Assembly: GCF_014284475.1 (NCBI RefSeq)
Contig: NZ_WJBC01000012.1
Location: 1 to 64,000, forward strand
DNA from: Acetobacterium fimetarium
Lineage (GTDB): Bacteria > Bacillota > Clostridia > Eubacteriales > Eubacteriaceae
Length of the DNA stretch: 64,000 bases
Reading direction: 5' to 3'
Of the stretch, positions 1 to 7,642 are shown piece by piece. Position 1 is the first letter of the stretch; the number at the start of each line of letters is the position of its first letter. The notes under the pieces were generated by a model. It worked only from the letters and a program-made list of their open reading frames with translations, was not told the DNA's origin and did not search any database. Both the position numbers and the translations under genes were made by a program.

Positions 1-80
1 GTTGTCGCTTTGCTGCATTTGAAAGGAACAAAAAGAAAAAGAGGAATAAATAATTCAACTGATTATCTGAGATAAGGTTT

Positions 81-109
81 TTGTTCTGGCAAACATCTTA
101 TTTTATATA
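81..109 (+). promoter_or_regulatory. Predicted sigma-A promoter for amtB-glnK
   Basis: TTGTTC (81-86) and TATATA (104-109) are separated by 17 bp. If this is used, the repeat element at 136-276 lies inside the transcribed amtB leader. The match is moderate and the assignment is inference. Apart from this promoter and the repeat, the first 321 bases show no gene. Confidence 0.4.
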
Positions 110-135
110 AAAAATGATCAGAAAAGCTGATCAAA

Positions 136-276
136 GATTGTAGATAAATCACTAACGCAGTACCGACAATTGTTACATCGTGTTGTATGCATCAAGGCGA
201 ACAGGCGGTAGCCTGTACGAATTGCAAGCATACAACTGATTAACCATTGTCGGGACGGGGTTTGTCAACAACCTGA
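136..276 (+). mobile_element. MITE-like palindromic repeat, copy A
   Basis: This is a 141 bp imperfect palindrome with arms of about 65-70 nt. The left arm carries CTAACGCAGTACCGACAATTG and the centre carries GGCGAACAGG/CCTGTACG. Related copies lie at 2538-2680 (opposite strand) and 17010-17158. The copy is bracketed by a 20 bp direct repeat with one mismatch (116-135 and 277-296), which is itself a small hairpin (GATCAGAAAA then CTGATC). That arrangement is what target duplication on insertion into a hairpin would give. It has no coding capacity. It lies in the amtB leader, so it could also act as an RNA structure. Confidence 0.75.
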
Positions 277-321
277 GATCAGAAAATCTGATCAAAATAT
301 TTAGGAAAAGAGGTAATTATC

Positions 322-1575
322 ATGATTAATTCTGGTGATGTTGCATTTGTTATCATAAGTTCAATGCTTGTATTCTTTATGACCCCTGGCCTCGGGTTAT
401 TCTATGCGGGAATGGTCCGCAGAAAAAATGTGATCAATACATTAATGTCGGTCGTCTTCTGTTGTGGCCTGGCGACCGTGATGTGGTTTGCTTTCGGTTA
501 TTCACTCTCATTCGGTGAGGATGTGGGAGGACTAGGAATCATTGGAAATCTGAGCAATGCGTTTTTCAACGGCGTCAGTGCTACCGATCCCGGTGCCTAC
601 GTAACCACAATACCGGGTGCACTGTTTGCAATTTTCCAACTGATGTTCTGTATTATCACACCAGCGATTCTCGTCGGATCTTTATCCGGAAGAATGAAAT
701 TTTCAGCACTTTTCATTTTTGTTGCCATTTGGTTATTGCTTGTCTACTACCCGCTGGCTCATATGGTTTGGGGCCTGGGCGGTTTCATCGCCGGATTGGG
801 AGCAGTCGATTTTGCTGGAGGTAATGTTATTCATATCAGCTCTGGTATCTCCGGCCTGGTCGCCTGTATCATTCTTGGATCCAGAAAAGGGTTCGGTATC
901 AAAGACTACCATCCGCATAATATTCCGATGTTTTTCATCGGCGGCGCGATTTTATGGGTCGGTTGGTTTGCCTTCAATGGCGGATCGGCTCTGGGAGCAA
1001 ATGGTCTGGCCGTTCAGGCAGTGGGAAACACGATGATTGCTTCCGCAGCCGCGATGTTAAGCTGGATGCTGATTGAAACAGTGCTTTACAAGAAAGTCAC
1101 TGTCATGGGTGCCATGACCGGTGCCATTATCGGTTTGGTTGCCATCACACCAGGTTCAGGCTATGTGCCATTCGGGGCCGCGCTGGTCATCGGCGCACTG
1201 GTCAGCCCGATCTGTTTCTTCTTTATTACAAAAGTTAAACAAAAATTCGGATATGACGATGCTTTAGATGCTTTTGGTTGTCATGGTATTGGTGGAATTT
1301 GGGGCGGTATTGCCACCGGACTCTTTGCCCAATCTTCGATCAACCCGGTTGCGCAATGGAATGGTTTGTTTTTCGGCGACACAAAACTGTTTGTAGCACA
1401 AATTATGGCAGTATGTATTTCAGTGATCTATTCAGCCGTGATGACAGCCATCATCATGCTGGTACTCAAGAAGGTCATGACCATTCGCGTTTCTCCGGAA
1501 GAAGAATCACTGGGACTAGATATCAGTGAACACAGCGAATCTGCTTATCCGGCATTCTCCGGCATTGACCAATAA
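322..1575 (+). CDS. amtB: Ammonium transporter Amt
   Basis: This 417-residue protein is an Amt/Mep/Rh-family ammonium channel of the cytoplasmic membrane. It is highly hydrophobic, with about eleven predicted membrane segments, and starts in the family pattern (residues 7-30 include STMLVFFMTPGLGLFYAG-like sequence). The two pore histidines of the family are visible in HISSGISG (about residue 172) and in FGCHGIGGIWGG (about residue 325). The start ATG follows AGGAAAAGAGG. The next gene, 61 bp downstream, is a PII protein, the normal amtB-glnK pairing in which GlnK plugs the channel when nitrogen is sufficient. The long leader holds a palindromic repeat. The assignment is secure; direct regulation is not visible beyond the predicted promoter. 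Confidence 0.97.
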   Translation: MINSGDVAFVIISSMLVFFMTPGLGLFYAGMVRRKNVINTLMSVVFCCGLATVMWFAFGYSLSFGEDVGGLGIIGNLSNAFFNGVSATDPGAYVTTIPGALFAIFQLMFCIITPAILVGSLSGRMKFSALFIFVAIWLLLVYYPLAHMVWGLGGFIAGLGAVDFAGGNVIHISSGISGLVACIILGSRKGFGIKDYHPHNIPMFFIGGAILWVGWFAFNGGSALGANGLAVQAVGNTMIASAAAMLSWMLIETVLYKKVTVMGAMTGAIIGLVAITPGSGYVPFGAALVIGALVSPICFFFITKVKQKFGYDDALDAFGCHGIGGIWGGIATGLFAQSSINPVAQWNGLFFGDTKLFVAQIMAVCISVIYSAVMTAIIMLVLKKVMTIRVSPEEESLGLDISEHSESAYPAFSGIDQ

Positions 1576-1636
1576 ATTTATGGGATTAAGACACTGGAAT
1601 TTTGACAGAGCAGTTTAATCAAGAAAGGAAAATGAT

Positions 1637-1975
1637 ATGAAATTAATTGAAGCGATTATACGTCCGGAAAAACTGGAACCTTTGAAGGATGCCTTCCTGC
1701 AGGCTCAAGTTAAAGGAATGAGTGTTCGTCAGGTTTTGGGGTGTGGCAATCAGCACGGCTGGATCGCCCATAACAGAGGGTCATCCGTCATGATGAATAT
1801 GATTCCCAAAATCGAGATCAAGATTGTTGTAACGGATGAAAAGGTGGAAGACACAGTTAGACTCATCATCGATACCGTCCGAACCGGAGAAATCGGCGAT
1901 GGTAAAATATTTATTAAATCGGTGGAAGAATGTATCCGCATCAGAACGGGAGAAAGAGGTGAAGGTGCTCTGTAA
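1637..1975 (+). CDS. glnK: PII nitrogen regulatory protein (GlnK type)
   Basis: This 112-residue PII-family protein follows amtB and should bind and gate it in response to 2-oxoglutarate and ATP/ADP. Typical PII blocks are MKLIEAIIRPEKL at the start, a B-loop TGEIGDGKIF near residue 85 and the C-terminal RIRTGERGEGAL. The T-loop is atypical: residues 37-58 read GNQHGWIAHNRGSS then VMMNMIPK, and the usual tyrosine 51 that is uridylylated in proteobacteria is absent (valine there). The gene has an AGAAAGGAAA ribosome site. A strong terminator follows at 2010-2053. It differs from the NifI1/NifI2 proteins of the nif operon and is best read as a separate ammonium-channel partner. Confidence 0.95.
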   Translation: MKLIEAIIRPEKLEPLKDAFLQAQVKGMSVRQVLGCGNQHGWIAHNRGSSVMMNMIPKIEIKIVVTDEKVEDTVRLIIDTVRTGEIGDGKIFIKSVEECIRIRTGERGEGAL

Positions 1976-2009
1976 TCCTTAAAAAATCTTATTCTTAGTT
2001 TCGCGCGAT

Positions 2010-2053
2010 AAAGCTCAATGTATCTGCCAGCGCAGATACATTGAGCTTTTATC
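2010..2053 (+). terminator. Rho-independent terminator after glnK
   Basis: A perfect 17 bp stem (2010-2026 with 2033-2049) has a 6-nt loop CCAGCG and ends in a T-rich tail. It closes the amtB-glnK unit, so the HPr-like gene downstream probably has its own promoter or relies on read-through. Confidence 0.85.
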
Positions 2054-2231
2054 ATTTATTGCGGTGTTTATTCTGATTATAAATGGGAACGAAGTAAATA
2101 TAAGGATGACTGCCGAAACAGGATTCAGGTGCTAGGCAGGAAAATATAAAAGCGGAGGCCAAAAAGGGATTGGTCCATACCGGCCTTAAAAAAAGGAAAG
2201 GAATGAGAATTTCATTTTAATGGTGTGAGCG

Positions 2232-2507
2232 ATGCGTATAAAAAAAGTAACCGTGATTAACCCGAGCGGACTGCATGCAAAACCGGCGCTGGATTTCAAC
2301 AAAGCGGCATGTAAGTTCAGGTCCGAAATTAAAGTAAAAAAACTGGGGGACGATCCCCAGGAGGGGAACGGGAAGTCGATGATTAACATCATGGCGATGC
2401 ATCTGTCAAAGGGAACCGAGATTGAAATCGTGGCTGAAGGTGAGGATGAACTCAATGCCGTCGAAACACTGGCGGCACTGATTGGCGGCGGTTTTGGCGA
2501 AGTTTGA
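2232..2507 (+). CDS. HPr-family phosphocarrier protein
   Basis: This 91-residue protein has the HPr fold signature. The active-site block PSGLHAKPA carries the phosphorylatable histidine at residue 15, and NGKSMINIMAM carries the serine targeted by HPr kinase in Firmicutes (about residue 48). HPr passes phosphate from PTS enzyme I to sugar-specific EIIA proteins; regulatory paralogues such as Crh lack the histidine, which is present here. An insertion DDPQEGN before the serine block makes it slightly longer than standard HPr (about 88 residues). No other PTS genes are nearby. It stands between the glnK terminator and the convergent nif operon, so a nitrogen-PTS-like role is possible but is only inference. 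The ribosome site is weak. Confidence 0.88.
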   Translation: MRIKKVTVINPSGLHAKPALDFNKAACKFRSEIKVKKLGDDPQEGNGKSMINIMAMHLSKGTEIEIVAEGEDELNAVETLAALIGGGFGEV

Positions 2508-2537
2508 AAACCGAATTGCCCTGCAATATGCAGGGTA

Positions 2538-2680
2538 CAGGTTGTCGATAAAACCCGTACCGACCAATTGTTAATCGGTTGTATGCTGCAGAATCGGACA
2601 CTCTTCGAGATGTCCGCTCTGATGCATACAACATGATGTAACAATTGTCGGTACTGCGTTAGTGCTTTGTCTACAGTCTC
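2538..2680 (-). mobile_element. MITE-like palindromic repeat, copy B
   Basis: This 143 bp element is related to copies A and C, in the opposite orientation, with the same arm sequences (CGGTACTGCGTTAGTGCTTT on the plus strand). Its central hairpin has diverged (CGGACA...TGTCCG). It is bounded by an exact 21 bp direct repeat (2517-2537 and 2681-2701), each copy being the complete hairpin CCCTGCA-ATA-TGCAGGG. The element therefore sits between two copies of the terminator shared by the HPr gene and the nif operon. Confidence 0.8.
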
Positions 2681-2707
2681 TGCCCTGCAATATGCAGGGT
2701 ATTTTTT
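2681..2707. terminator. Terminator between HPr gene and nif operon
   Basis: CCCTGCA-ATA-TGCAGGG (2683-2699) is followed by TATTTTTTAA on the plus strand, a typical Rho-independent terminator for rightward transcription. A second identical hairpin without the T-run stands at 2519-2535 on the other side of repeat copy B. The hairpin is symmetrical and could also act on leftward nif transcripts, though its T-run favours the plus strand. Confidence 0.7.
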
Positions 2708-2784
2708 AATAGGGGGAAATTCATTTGTGGATTGAATGGATACGCGCAAAAAAGAATACGCGTCGCGTGCGAGAAATCCTGCGG

Positions 2785-3627
2785 CTATCGGGCCAACAGG
2801 GAAGAGGGGAATGAATGAACGGTATGCCGGTTTTTAAAAATAACCGGCGACAGGATTTCCTGCAGCAAGCGGAGATCATCCAGCCGGATGCCGAAATCCA
2901 GCTGGCCTTTCGTAGCGATGAGCAGATGCTCAAGATTGCAGTTGCCCGCGCGTTCGCCGATACCGAAAAGGGTGGCGTCGGCGTATTTTGCGCCGGAACG
3001 GAGACCCTGAATGGAGTTGGCAACCGCCATGCCCAAATCGTTGTGGGCGTGAATCTCCAGATCGATGCCGGCGGGAATCTGGTTGATGCAGGCCTTGATG
3101 GCGCTGGGAGACATGATTCCGACCGTGTCCGAAATCCGCAGGGTGGATGCGCCAAGTTTTATGGCGCGCTGGGTGAGGCGGACGATAAAATCGCGATCCG
3201 CCCGGGAGGCATCCTCCAGACCGATGGTCAGCTCCTTGTTGGCTGAATGAACGAAATCTGCACATGCCGTCAGCTGCTCCAGTACTTCGGCTCTGTTTTT
3301 TCTGAGCTTTTCCCGGATCAGCAGATCGGAAGCGGGGACGCAGACATGAATGATGTCCGCGCCGCAACTGATGGAGCTTTTGATATCATCCAAGTTCATG
3401 CGGTTCCAGGCGATGATCCGGGCGTAGCGGCAGGCCAGTCTGATTTTTTCGAAGGCCTGGCATTCCTCTTTTCCCATCGCCGGGGTGCCGGCTTCAATCC
3501 GGCTAACGCCCAGCTGATCCAGCGCCCTGGCGATGGCGACTTTTTCTTTTAAAGTAAAGGCGATGCCGGGACTCTGTTCACCGTCACGCAGTGTTGTATC
3601 AACAATATATTTCTGTTTGATGGTCAT
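2785..3627 (-). CDS. nifV-alpha: Homocitrate synthase alpha subunit (NifV-alpha)
   Basis: This 280-residue protein is the catalytic TIM-barrel half of a split homocitrate synthase, which condenses acetyl-CoA and 2-oxoglutarate to homocitrate, the organic ligand of FeMo-cofactor. The HMGL-like start VDTTLRDGEQSPGIAF (about residues 9-24) and the metal-binding EIHAHNDLGMAVAN block (about residues 193-206) are clear, as is GERAGN. The C-terminal region found in full-length NifV is missing and is carried by the preceding gene. The start follows GCGAGGTGAAAA and overlaps the end of that gene by 29 bp, implying translational coupling. It is the last gene of the nif operon. The omega-then-alpha split is the arrangement known from C. 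pasteurianum. Confidence 0.92.
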   Translation of the reverse strand: MTIKQKYIVDTTLRDGEQSPGIAFTLKEKVAIARALDQLGVSRIEAGTPAMGKEECQAFEKIRLACRYARIIAWNRMNLDDIKSSISCGADIIHVCVPASDLLIREKLRKNRAEVLEQLTACADFVHSANKELTIGLEDASRADRDFIVRLTQRAIKLGASTLRISDTVGIMSPSAIKACINQIPAGIDLEIHAHNDLGMAVANSIQGLRSGAKYADATLFGIGERAGNCNLEHLLIATKGQLDFGIRLDDLRLLQEILSPVIFKNRHTVHSFPSSLLAR

Positions 3628-4531
3628 TTTTCACCTCGCTGGCAAGGGCGTACAGTTCCAGATCGGAAATGTTGCGTCCCAGTTGGGAACAGCCCTCTTT
3701 TATTTGTTTTAGTATCGATTTTGCGCCGGTTTCGGAGAGATTCTGTTCCCGCAATTTATAAAGAACACTTTGCTCGCTGGAATGTTTGCCCAGGACGATT
3801 TCCCGCTGGCTACCAACAGTCTGGGGGGAAAACGGTTCATAAGTGGCAGAGTTTTTCAGAACGCCGTCGACATGGATGCCGGATTCCACCTTGAAAATAT
3901 CGGTTCCGATGACGGCCTTCATCGGAGAAACGGGAAGGCGGGTCATCTTTTCATAAAGATTACGAAGCTGATTGAATACGGACAAATCGCCGACAATGGA
4001 AGCGGAGTCTCTCAGTTTGAGGCCCATCAGCACTTCTTCCAGGCGCGGAAAATCGTGACCGCAGGAAAAAGCGCAGCTCACACTGCTGCCGCCGGCAAAA
4101 ATCCACTCAAGGGCGATGGCCGTGGCACAGTGCATGCTGTTGCTCGGGCATAAATCGAGGGTGGTGGCACCGCTGTGTAAAAGCGCTTCAAAGAAGGTAC
4201 GGTAGTCGCGGCTGATTAAATCCGCCATTCCCGTGAGTCTGATCTTTCGGCGGGCGATGTCAGGCAACGCATTGCCGGAAAAATTCTGTTCAACCAGATC
4301 ATTGGGAAAAAGCTGCTGGCGGCCATTTTGTTTCTGAATGAGAAAACAGGTTCCGGCAGCGCCGGTATTCCCGCTCAACCCGGAAAGGCTCAGTCGGGCG
4401 GCAAGAGTAGCCGGCAGTTCGATCTTCGTGACCCCGCAAATAAAAAGCAGATCACAAAAATGGCTGAGATCTTGCACTTGAATCTGGTTAGTATGGAGTG
4501 CTGTCAGGGTTCGGTCAATGATGGTAACCAT
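3599..4531 (-). CDS. nifV-omega: Homocitrate synthase omega subunit (NifV-omega)
   Basis: This 310-residue protein supplies the second half of the split homocitrate synthase. Its N-terminal part resembles a degenerate HMGL barrel (IIDRTLTALH in place of the catalytic DTTLRDGE). The C-terminal part carries the conserved region of NifV/LeuA-type enzymes (about residues 205-260), including GTDIFKVESGIHVDGVLKN and LGKHSS. The catalytic DGEQ motif is absent here and present in the neighbour, which fits an alpha/omega complex. It lies in the nif operon, 77 bp after the ferredoxin gene with a strong hairpin in that gap, and overlaps nifV-alpha. Confidence 0.88.
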   Translation of the reverse strand: MVTIIDRTLTALHTNQIQVQDLSHFCDLLFICGVTKIELPATLAARLSLSGLSGNTGAAGTCFLIQKQNGRQQLFPNDLVEQNFSGNALPDIARRKIRLTGMADLISRDYRTFFEALLHSGATTLDLCPSNSMHCATAIALEWIFAGGSSVSCAFSCGHDFPRLEEVLMGLKLRDSASIVGDLSVFNQLRNLYEKMTRLPVSPMKAVIGTDIFKVESGIHVDGVLKNSATYEPFSPQTVGSQREIVLGKHSSEQSVLYKLREQNLSETGAKSILKQIKEGCSQLGRNISDLELYALASEVKNDHQTEIYC

Positions 4532-4564
4532 TTTTATCCCCCGCTTTCTGAATGGATTTTTAAG

Positions 4565-4588
4565 AAGGGGCTTTCGTAAAAGCCCCTT
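4565..4588 (-). terminator. Hairpin between ferredoxin gene and nifV-omega
   Basis: A perfect 10 bp stem AAGGGGCTTT/AAAGCCCCTT with a 4-nt loop is followed on the minus strand by CTTAAAAA. With no strong U-run it is more likely a partial terminator or RNA-processing/stability hairpin that lowers nifV expression relative to the upstream genes. Confidence 0.5.
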
Positions 4589-4608
4589 GAGTTTTACTCG
4601 ACAGCCGG

Positions 4609-4917
4609 TTAAATCAGCAGGTCCTCAACGATCTTGCCGCCTTCAATGTGCTCGTCCATGATCCGCTCAACATCGTCCACGGTCACATTGCCGTACCAGA
4701 CACCTTCCGGATAGACCACCACAATCGGCCCCTTTTCGCAGATGCCGAAGCAGCCGGTATTGTTGAGCATCACATCGCCGGACAATTCCCGTTCGTCTAT
4801 TTCTTCAAGAAACGTCTGCAGCACCTTGACCGAATCCTGCTGAAAACAGTAGCCCTGCTGGCTGCCGTTGATCCGGCAGCTGGTGCAGATGAAAAGATGG
4901 TGTTTAGGTTTAACCAT
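4609..4917 (-). CDS. [2Fe-2S] thioredoxin-like ferredoxin
   Basis: This 102-residue protein matches, from memory, the [2Fe-2S] ferredoxin of C. pasteurianum, which interacts with the nitrogenase MoFe protein. It starts MVKPKHHLFICTSCRING and has cysteines at 11, 14, 24, 56 and 60; 11, 56 and 60 are cluster ligands in the family, and NNTGCFGICEKGPIVVVYPEG is the signature block. I chose the ATG at 4917 rather than one 21 bp upstream because GGAGGAATTTGAC precedes it. It directly follows nifN-B. The position in the nif operon supports a role in electron transfer to, or protection of, nitrogenase, but the exact role is not settled. Confidence 0.93.
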   Translation of the reverse strand: MVKPKHHLFICTSCRINGSQQGYCFQQDSVKVLQTFLEEIDERELSGDVMLNNTGCFGICEKGPIVVVYPEGVWYGNVTVDDVERIMDEHIEGGKIVEDLLI

Positions 4918-4918
4918 G

Positions 4919-7642
4919 TCAAATTCCTCCTGATACATTTTTTAAATTCTGCGATTTTATCATTTTCCGGGCGGCTGTTTTCACCGCCTCCTCGATGCGG
5001 TCATAGGTTGAAAAGACCTGGATGCCCTTTTTTTCCAGCCGTCTGGCAGGGGCATCGCCGATGCGCATGGCGATGACGCCGTCGCAATCCTTCAGATGGT
5101 TTAGAATCCGGGTGAATTTGTCCTCCTTTTCTTCGCATTCCTCCACGCCCAGACAATACTGATTCAGCTGACGTTTTTCCAAGAACTGGGCTTCGTTATT
5201 CTTAAAGTCATAGATGTAGAATTCCGTCGCATGTCCGAAATGCTGATCCACCAGCATGCCGCCCTTGGAGGCTACCGCAAAACGCAGGCCCTTCGGACTG
5301 GCCACGGTTGGTTCCACCGTCGGTTCTTTTGAGGATCTGAAATCGAGGGAAACATCGCTGTCGAGTTTGCCGATGGCATCGGCCCGACATTGCTTGCAGT
5401 GATACATCTGGTTCAGATGCAGTCCGCATTGTTTGCGGATGGCGTTGATTTCCTGATTCGTGGCGATAGTGAGCGTTTCGAAGGCACTGCCCTTGACGGG
5501 AATCAGCGGCATAATATTGGAGATGAAGCAGCCCATTTCTTTCATGGCTTTCACCACCTCCTCAATGTGAGCATCGTTGACACCCATCAGGGTAACGGTG
5601 TTGATTTTCACGATGATGCCTTCATCGATGAGCATTTTAATCCCGGAAAGCTGATTGGCCAGCAGCAGGGATGCGGCGGCAATCCCGTGGTAGCGGTGAC
5701 CCATGAAATCCACATGTTTGTAGATGCGGGCGCCGATTTCGGGATCGACGGCGTTGACCGTCACGGTGACATGGGAGACATTGAGCCGGACCAGATCTTT
5801 TACATGGTAGGGAAGCATCAGGCCGTTGGTGGAGACACAGAAGGTCACGTTCGGGTCATCATCGTGGATCAGAGTCAGGGCTTTTTTTGTTTCCTCGAAG
5901 TTCGCCAGCGCGTCTCCGGGGCCGGCAATCCCCACGACGGTGAGATTGGGAACTTTTTCCCGGACCAGTTTATATTTTTCAAAAGCGGCTTCCGGAGAAA
6001 GAATCTCAGTTGTCACGCCCGGCCGGCTTTCATTGGCACAGTCGAATTTCCGCACGCAGTAGTTGCATTGGATATTGCATTTCGGTGCGATGGGGAGGTG
6101 CATTCGGGCATTCTTGTGCGAAGCCCCGCAGCTGAAGCAGGGGTGATTGGCCGTCTTTTCCTCAATCGACAGGGTCGACATGACCGATTTTGTTTGTGCC
6201 GGCGTTTCATTTCCCAGAATCCTTATTTTTTTGTGGGGATCCTCTTCCAGACCGTATTTGTATTTGGGTCCTTCATTGTAATAGGTGTTGTATAGCTCTT
6301 CCCGGAATCCGCCTTCGACGGTTTTGAGCAGTGTGTTGGTGATCTGATCCAGAAGCATTTGCGAGCCTTCATAGCCCAGGGTTCGAACCCGCTGACCGCC
6401 GACCCGGTCGTGAATCGGAAAAGCGCATCTGATCAGTGGGATCTGGTGCTTCTCCTCAATCCGGCGGCCGTCAGAATTGCCAAGCATGATATTCGCTCCC
6501 AGCCGTAGTGCTTCCGCCTCGATGGTCTCAAAATCGACATCGTTGAGCACGACATAATCATCGACGAAAAGAATCGCTGCCAGTTTGGCGATTTCCTTTT
6601 CGATTTTCGCCTTCAGCTCGGGACAGTTGGAGCCGGTGGCCGCAATTACCGGCATCACCCCGTTTTCACAGCAGAGGCGCACCGCAGAGACGACAAAGTC
6701 GGGCTCACCGAACACGGCGATCCGGCCGGCTGCATTGTACTTGTGGGAATCGATCATGCCGTCCAGGTAGCGTCCCCGCTGTTTGGCGATGGATTCGGGA
6801 ATGGGCATTTTGGAAATTTCTGACAGCATATCGATCAGGGCATCGGTATCCCGAAGACCAATCGGCAGATTCAGACGCAGATAGGGAACATCATAGTTTT
6901 CAAAAAGATAGACCCCCGGTGATTCTTCCGGTTTGATCGTGTCGGAAAGCTCGATCGTGGCTCGGGCGCCGGCCATCTGCTGGATTTCAGAGATTGGTGT
7001 GCCATGTGCCGGCAGCCGGCTGTAGTTCTTCTGATGCTCGCCGTCAAGATTCTCGGAAAGGTCCGGCAACAGGATGTAGTCAAGGCCGAACGCATCGAGC
7101 AGGTCCTTGAGGTAGCGGGTATCCGCCGGTGAAATCATCGAGGTGATGATATTGATTTTGTTGTTCTTTTCGGTTGCCATGTCCACATGGGAAACGATGG
7201 CGCGGAGTGCCCGGATAAAGCCCTCAAACTGGGTGCCGCCGTAACCGGCTGATTTAACCGGGATGATCTTAACGTTGCTGTCGGGATGGGATTCATAAAA
7301 ATGATGGATGATCATTTCAACATCCTCACCGATGGTTTCCGCCAAACAGGTGGTGGAAACGCCAATGACTTCGGGATCGTAGAGTTTGATCAGGTTTTCG
7401 AGTCCGATGATGAGATTCCTTTCCCCGCCGTAGACGGTGCCTTCCTCGGTCAGTGAGGAGGAAGCGATATCCACCGGTTCGTTGTAGTGAGTGGCCATGT
7501 GGCGCCGGATATAGGTGCTGCAGCCCTGGGACCCGTGGAGGATACTCATGCATTTCTGAATACCATAGAAAGCATTGGCGGTTCCCATGGGCATGCACAT
7601 TTTGCATGGATTGACATTTAAGTTGACTAAATTTTTAGACAT
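4919..7642 (-). CDS. nifN-B: Nitrogenase cofactor assembly fusion NifN-NifB
   Basis: This 907-residue protein is a fusion. Residues 1-440 are NifN, partner of NifE in the scaffold that matures FeMo-cofactor (start NLNVNPCKMCMPMGTANAF; GSQGCSTYIRRH). Residues about 490-780 are NifB, the radical SAM enzyme making the 8Fe-9S-C NifB-cofactor, with PAKCNIQCNYC-type CxxxCxxC near residues 521-528. Extra cysteine blocks (HPCFSCGASHKNAR and CKQCRADAIG) are consistent with its additional clusters. The last 110 residues form a NifX/NafY-like domain (LRFAVASKGGMLVDQHFGHA). A NifN-B fusion is known in clostridia. The start follows AAGGAGGTATGAAAT and overlaps nifE by 8 bp. Confidence 0.96.
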   Translation of the reverse strand: MSKNLVNLNVNPCKMCMPMGTANAFYGIQKCMSILHGSQGCSTYIRRHMATHYNEPVDIASSSLTEEGTVYGGERNLIIGLENLIKLYDPEVIGVSTTCLAETIGEDVEMIIHHFYESHPDSNVKIIPVKSAGYGGTQFEGFIRALRAIVSHVDMATEKNNKINIITSMISPADTRYLKDLLDAFGLDYILLPDLSENLDGEHQKNYSRLPAHGTPISEIQQMAGARATIELSDTIKPEESPGVYLFENYDVPYLRLNLPIGLRDTDALIDMLSEISKMPIPESIAKQRGRYLDGMIDSHKYNAAGRIAVFGEPDFVVSAVRLCCENGVMPVIAATGSNCPELKAKIEKEIAKLAAILFVDDYVVLNDVDFETIEAEALRLGANIMLGNSDGRRIEEKHQIPLIRCAFPIHDRVGGQRVRTLGYEGSQMLLDQITNTLLKTVEGGFREELYNTYYNEGPKYKYGLEEDPHKKIRILGNETPAQTKSVMSTLSIEEKTANHPCFSCGASHKNARMHLPIAPKCNIQCNYCVRKFDCANESRPGVTTEILSPEAAFEKYKLVREKVPNLTVVGIAGPGDALANFEETKKALTLIHDDDPNVTFCVSTNGLMLPYHVKDLVRLNVSHVTVTVNAVDPEIGARIYKHVDFMGHRYHGIAAASLLLANQLSGIKMLIDEGIIVKINTVTLMGVNDAHIEEVVKAMKEMGCFISNIMPLIPVKGSAFETLTIATNQEINAIRKQCGLHLNQMYHCKQCRADAIGKLDSDVSLDFRSSKEPTVEPTVASPKGLRFAVASKGGMLVDQHFGHATEFYIYDFKNNEAQFLEKRQLNQYCLGVEECEEKEDKFTRILNHLKDCDGVIAMRIGDAPARRLEKKGIQVFSTYDRIEEAVKTAARKMIKSQNLKNVSGGI

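Noticed and set aside
719-1036. Overlapping frames inside amtB and other genes on either strand
   Set aside because: They are out-of-frame shadows of well-conserved genes with no ribosome sites.
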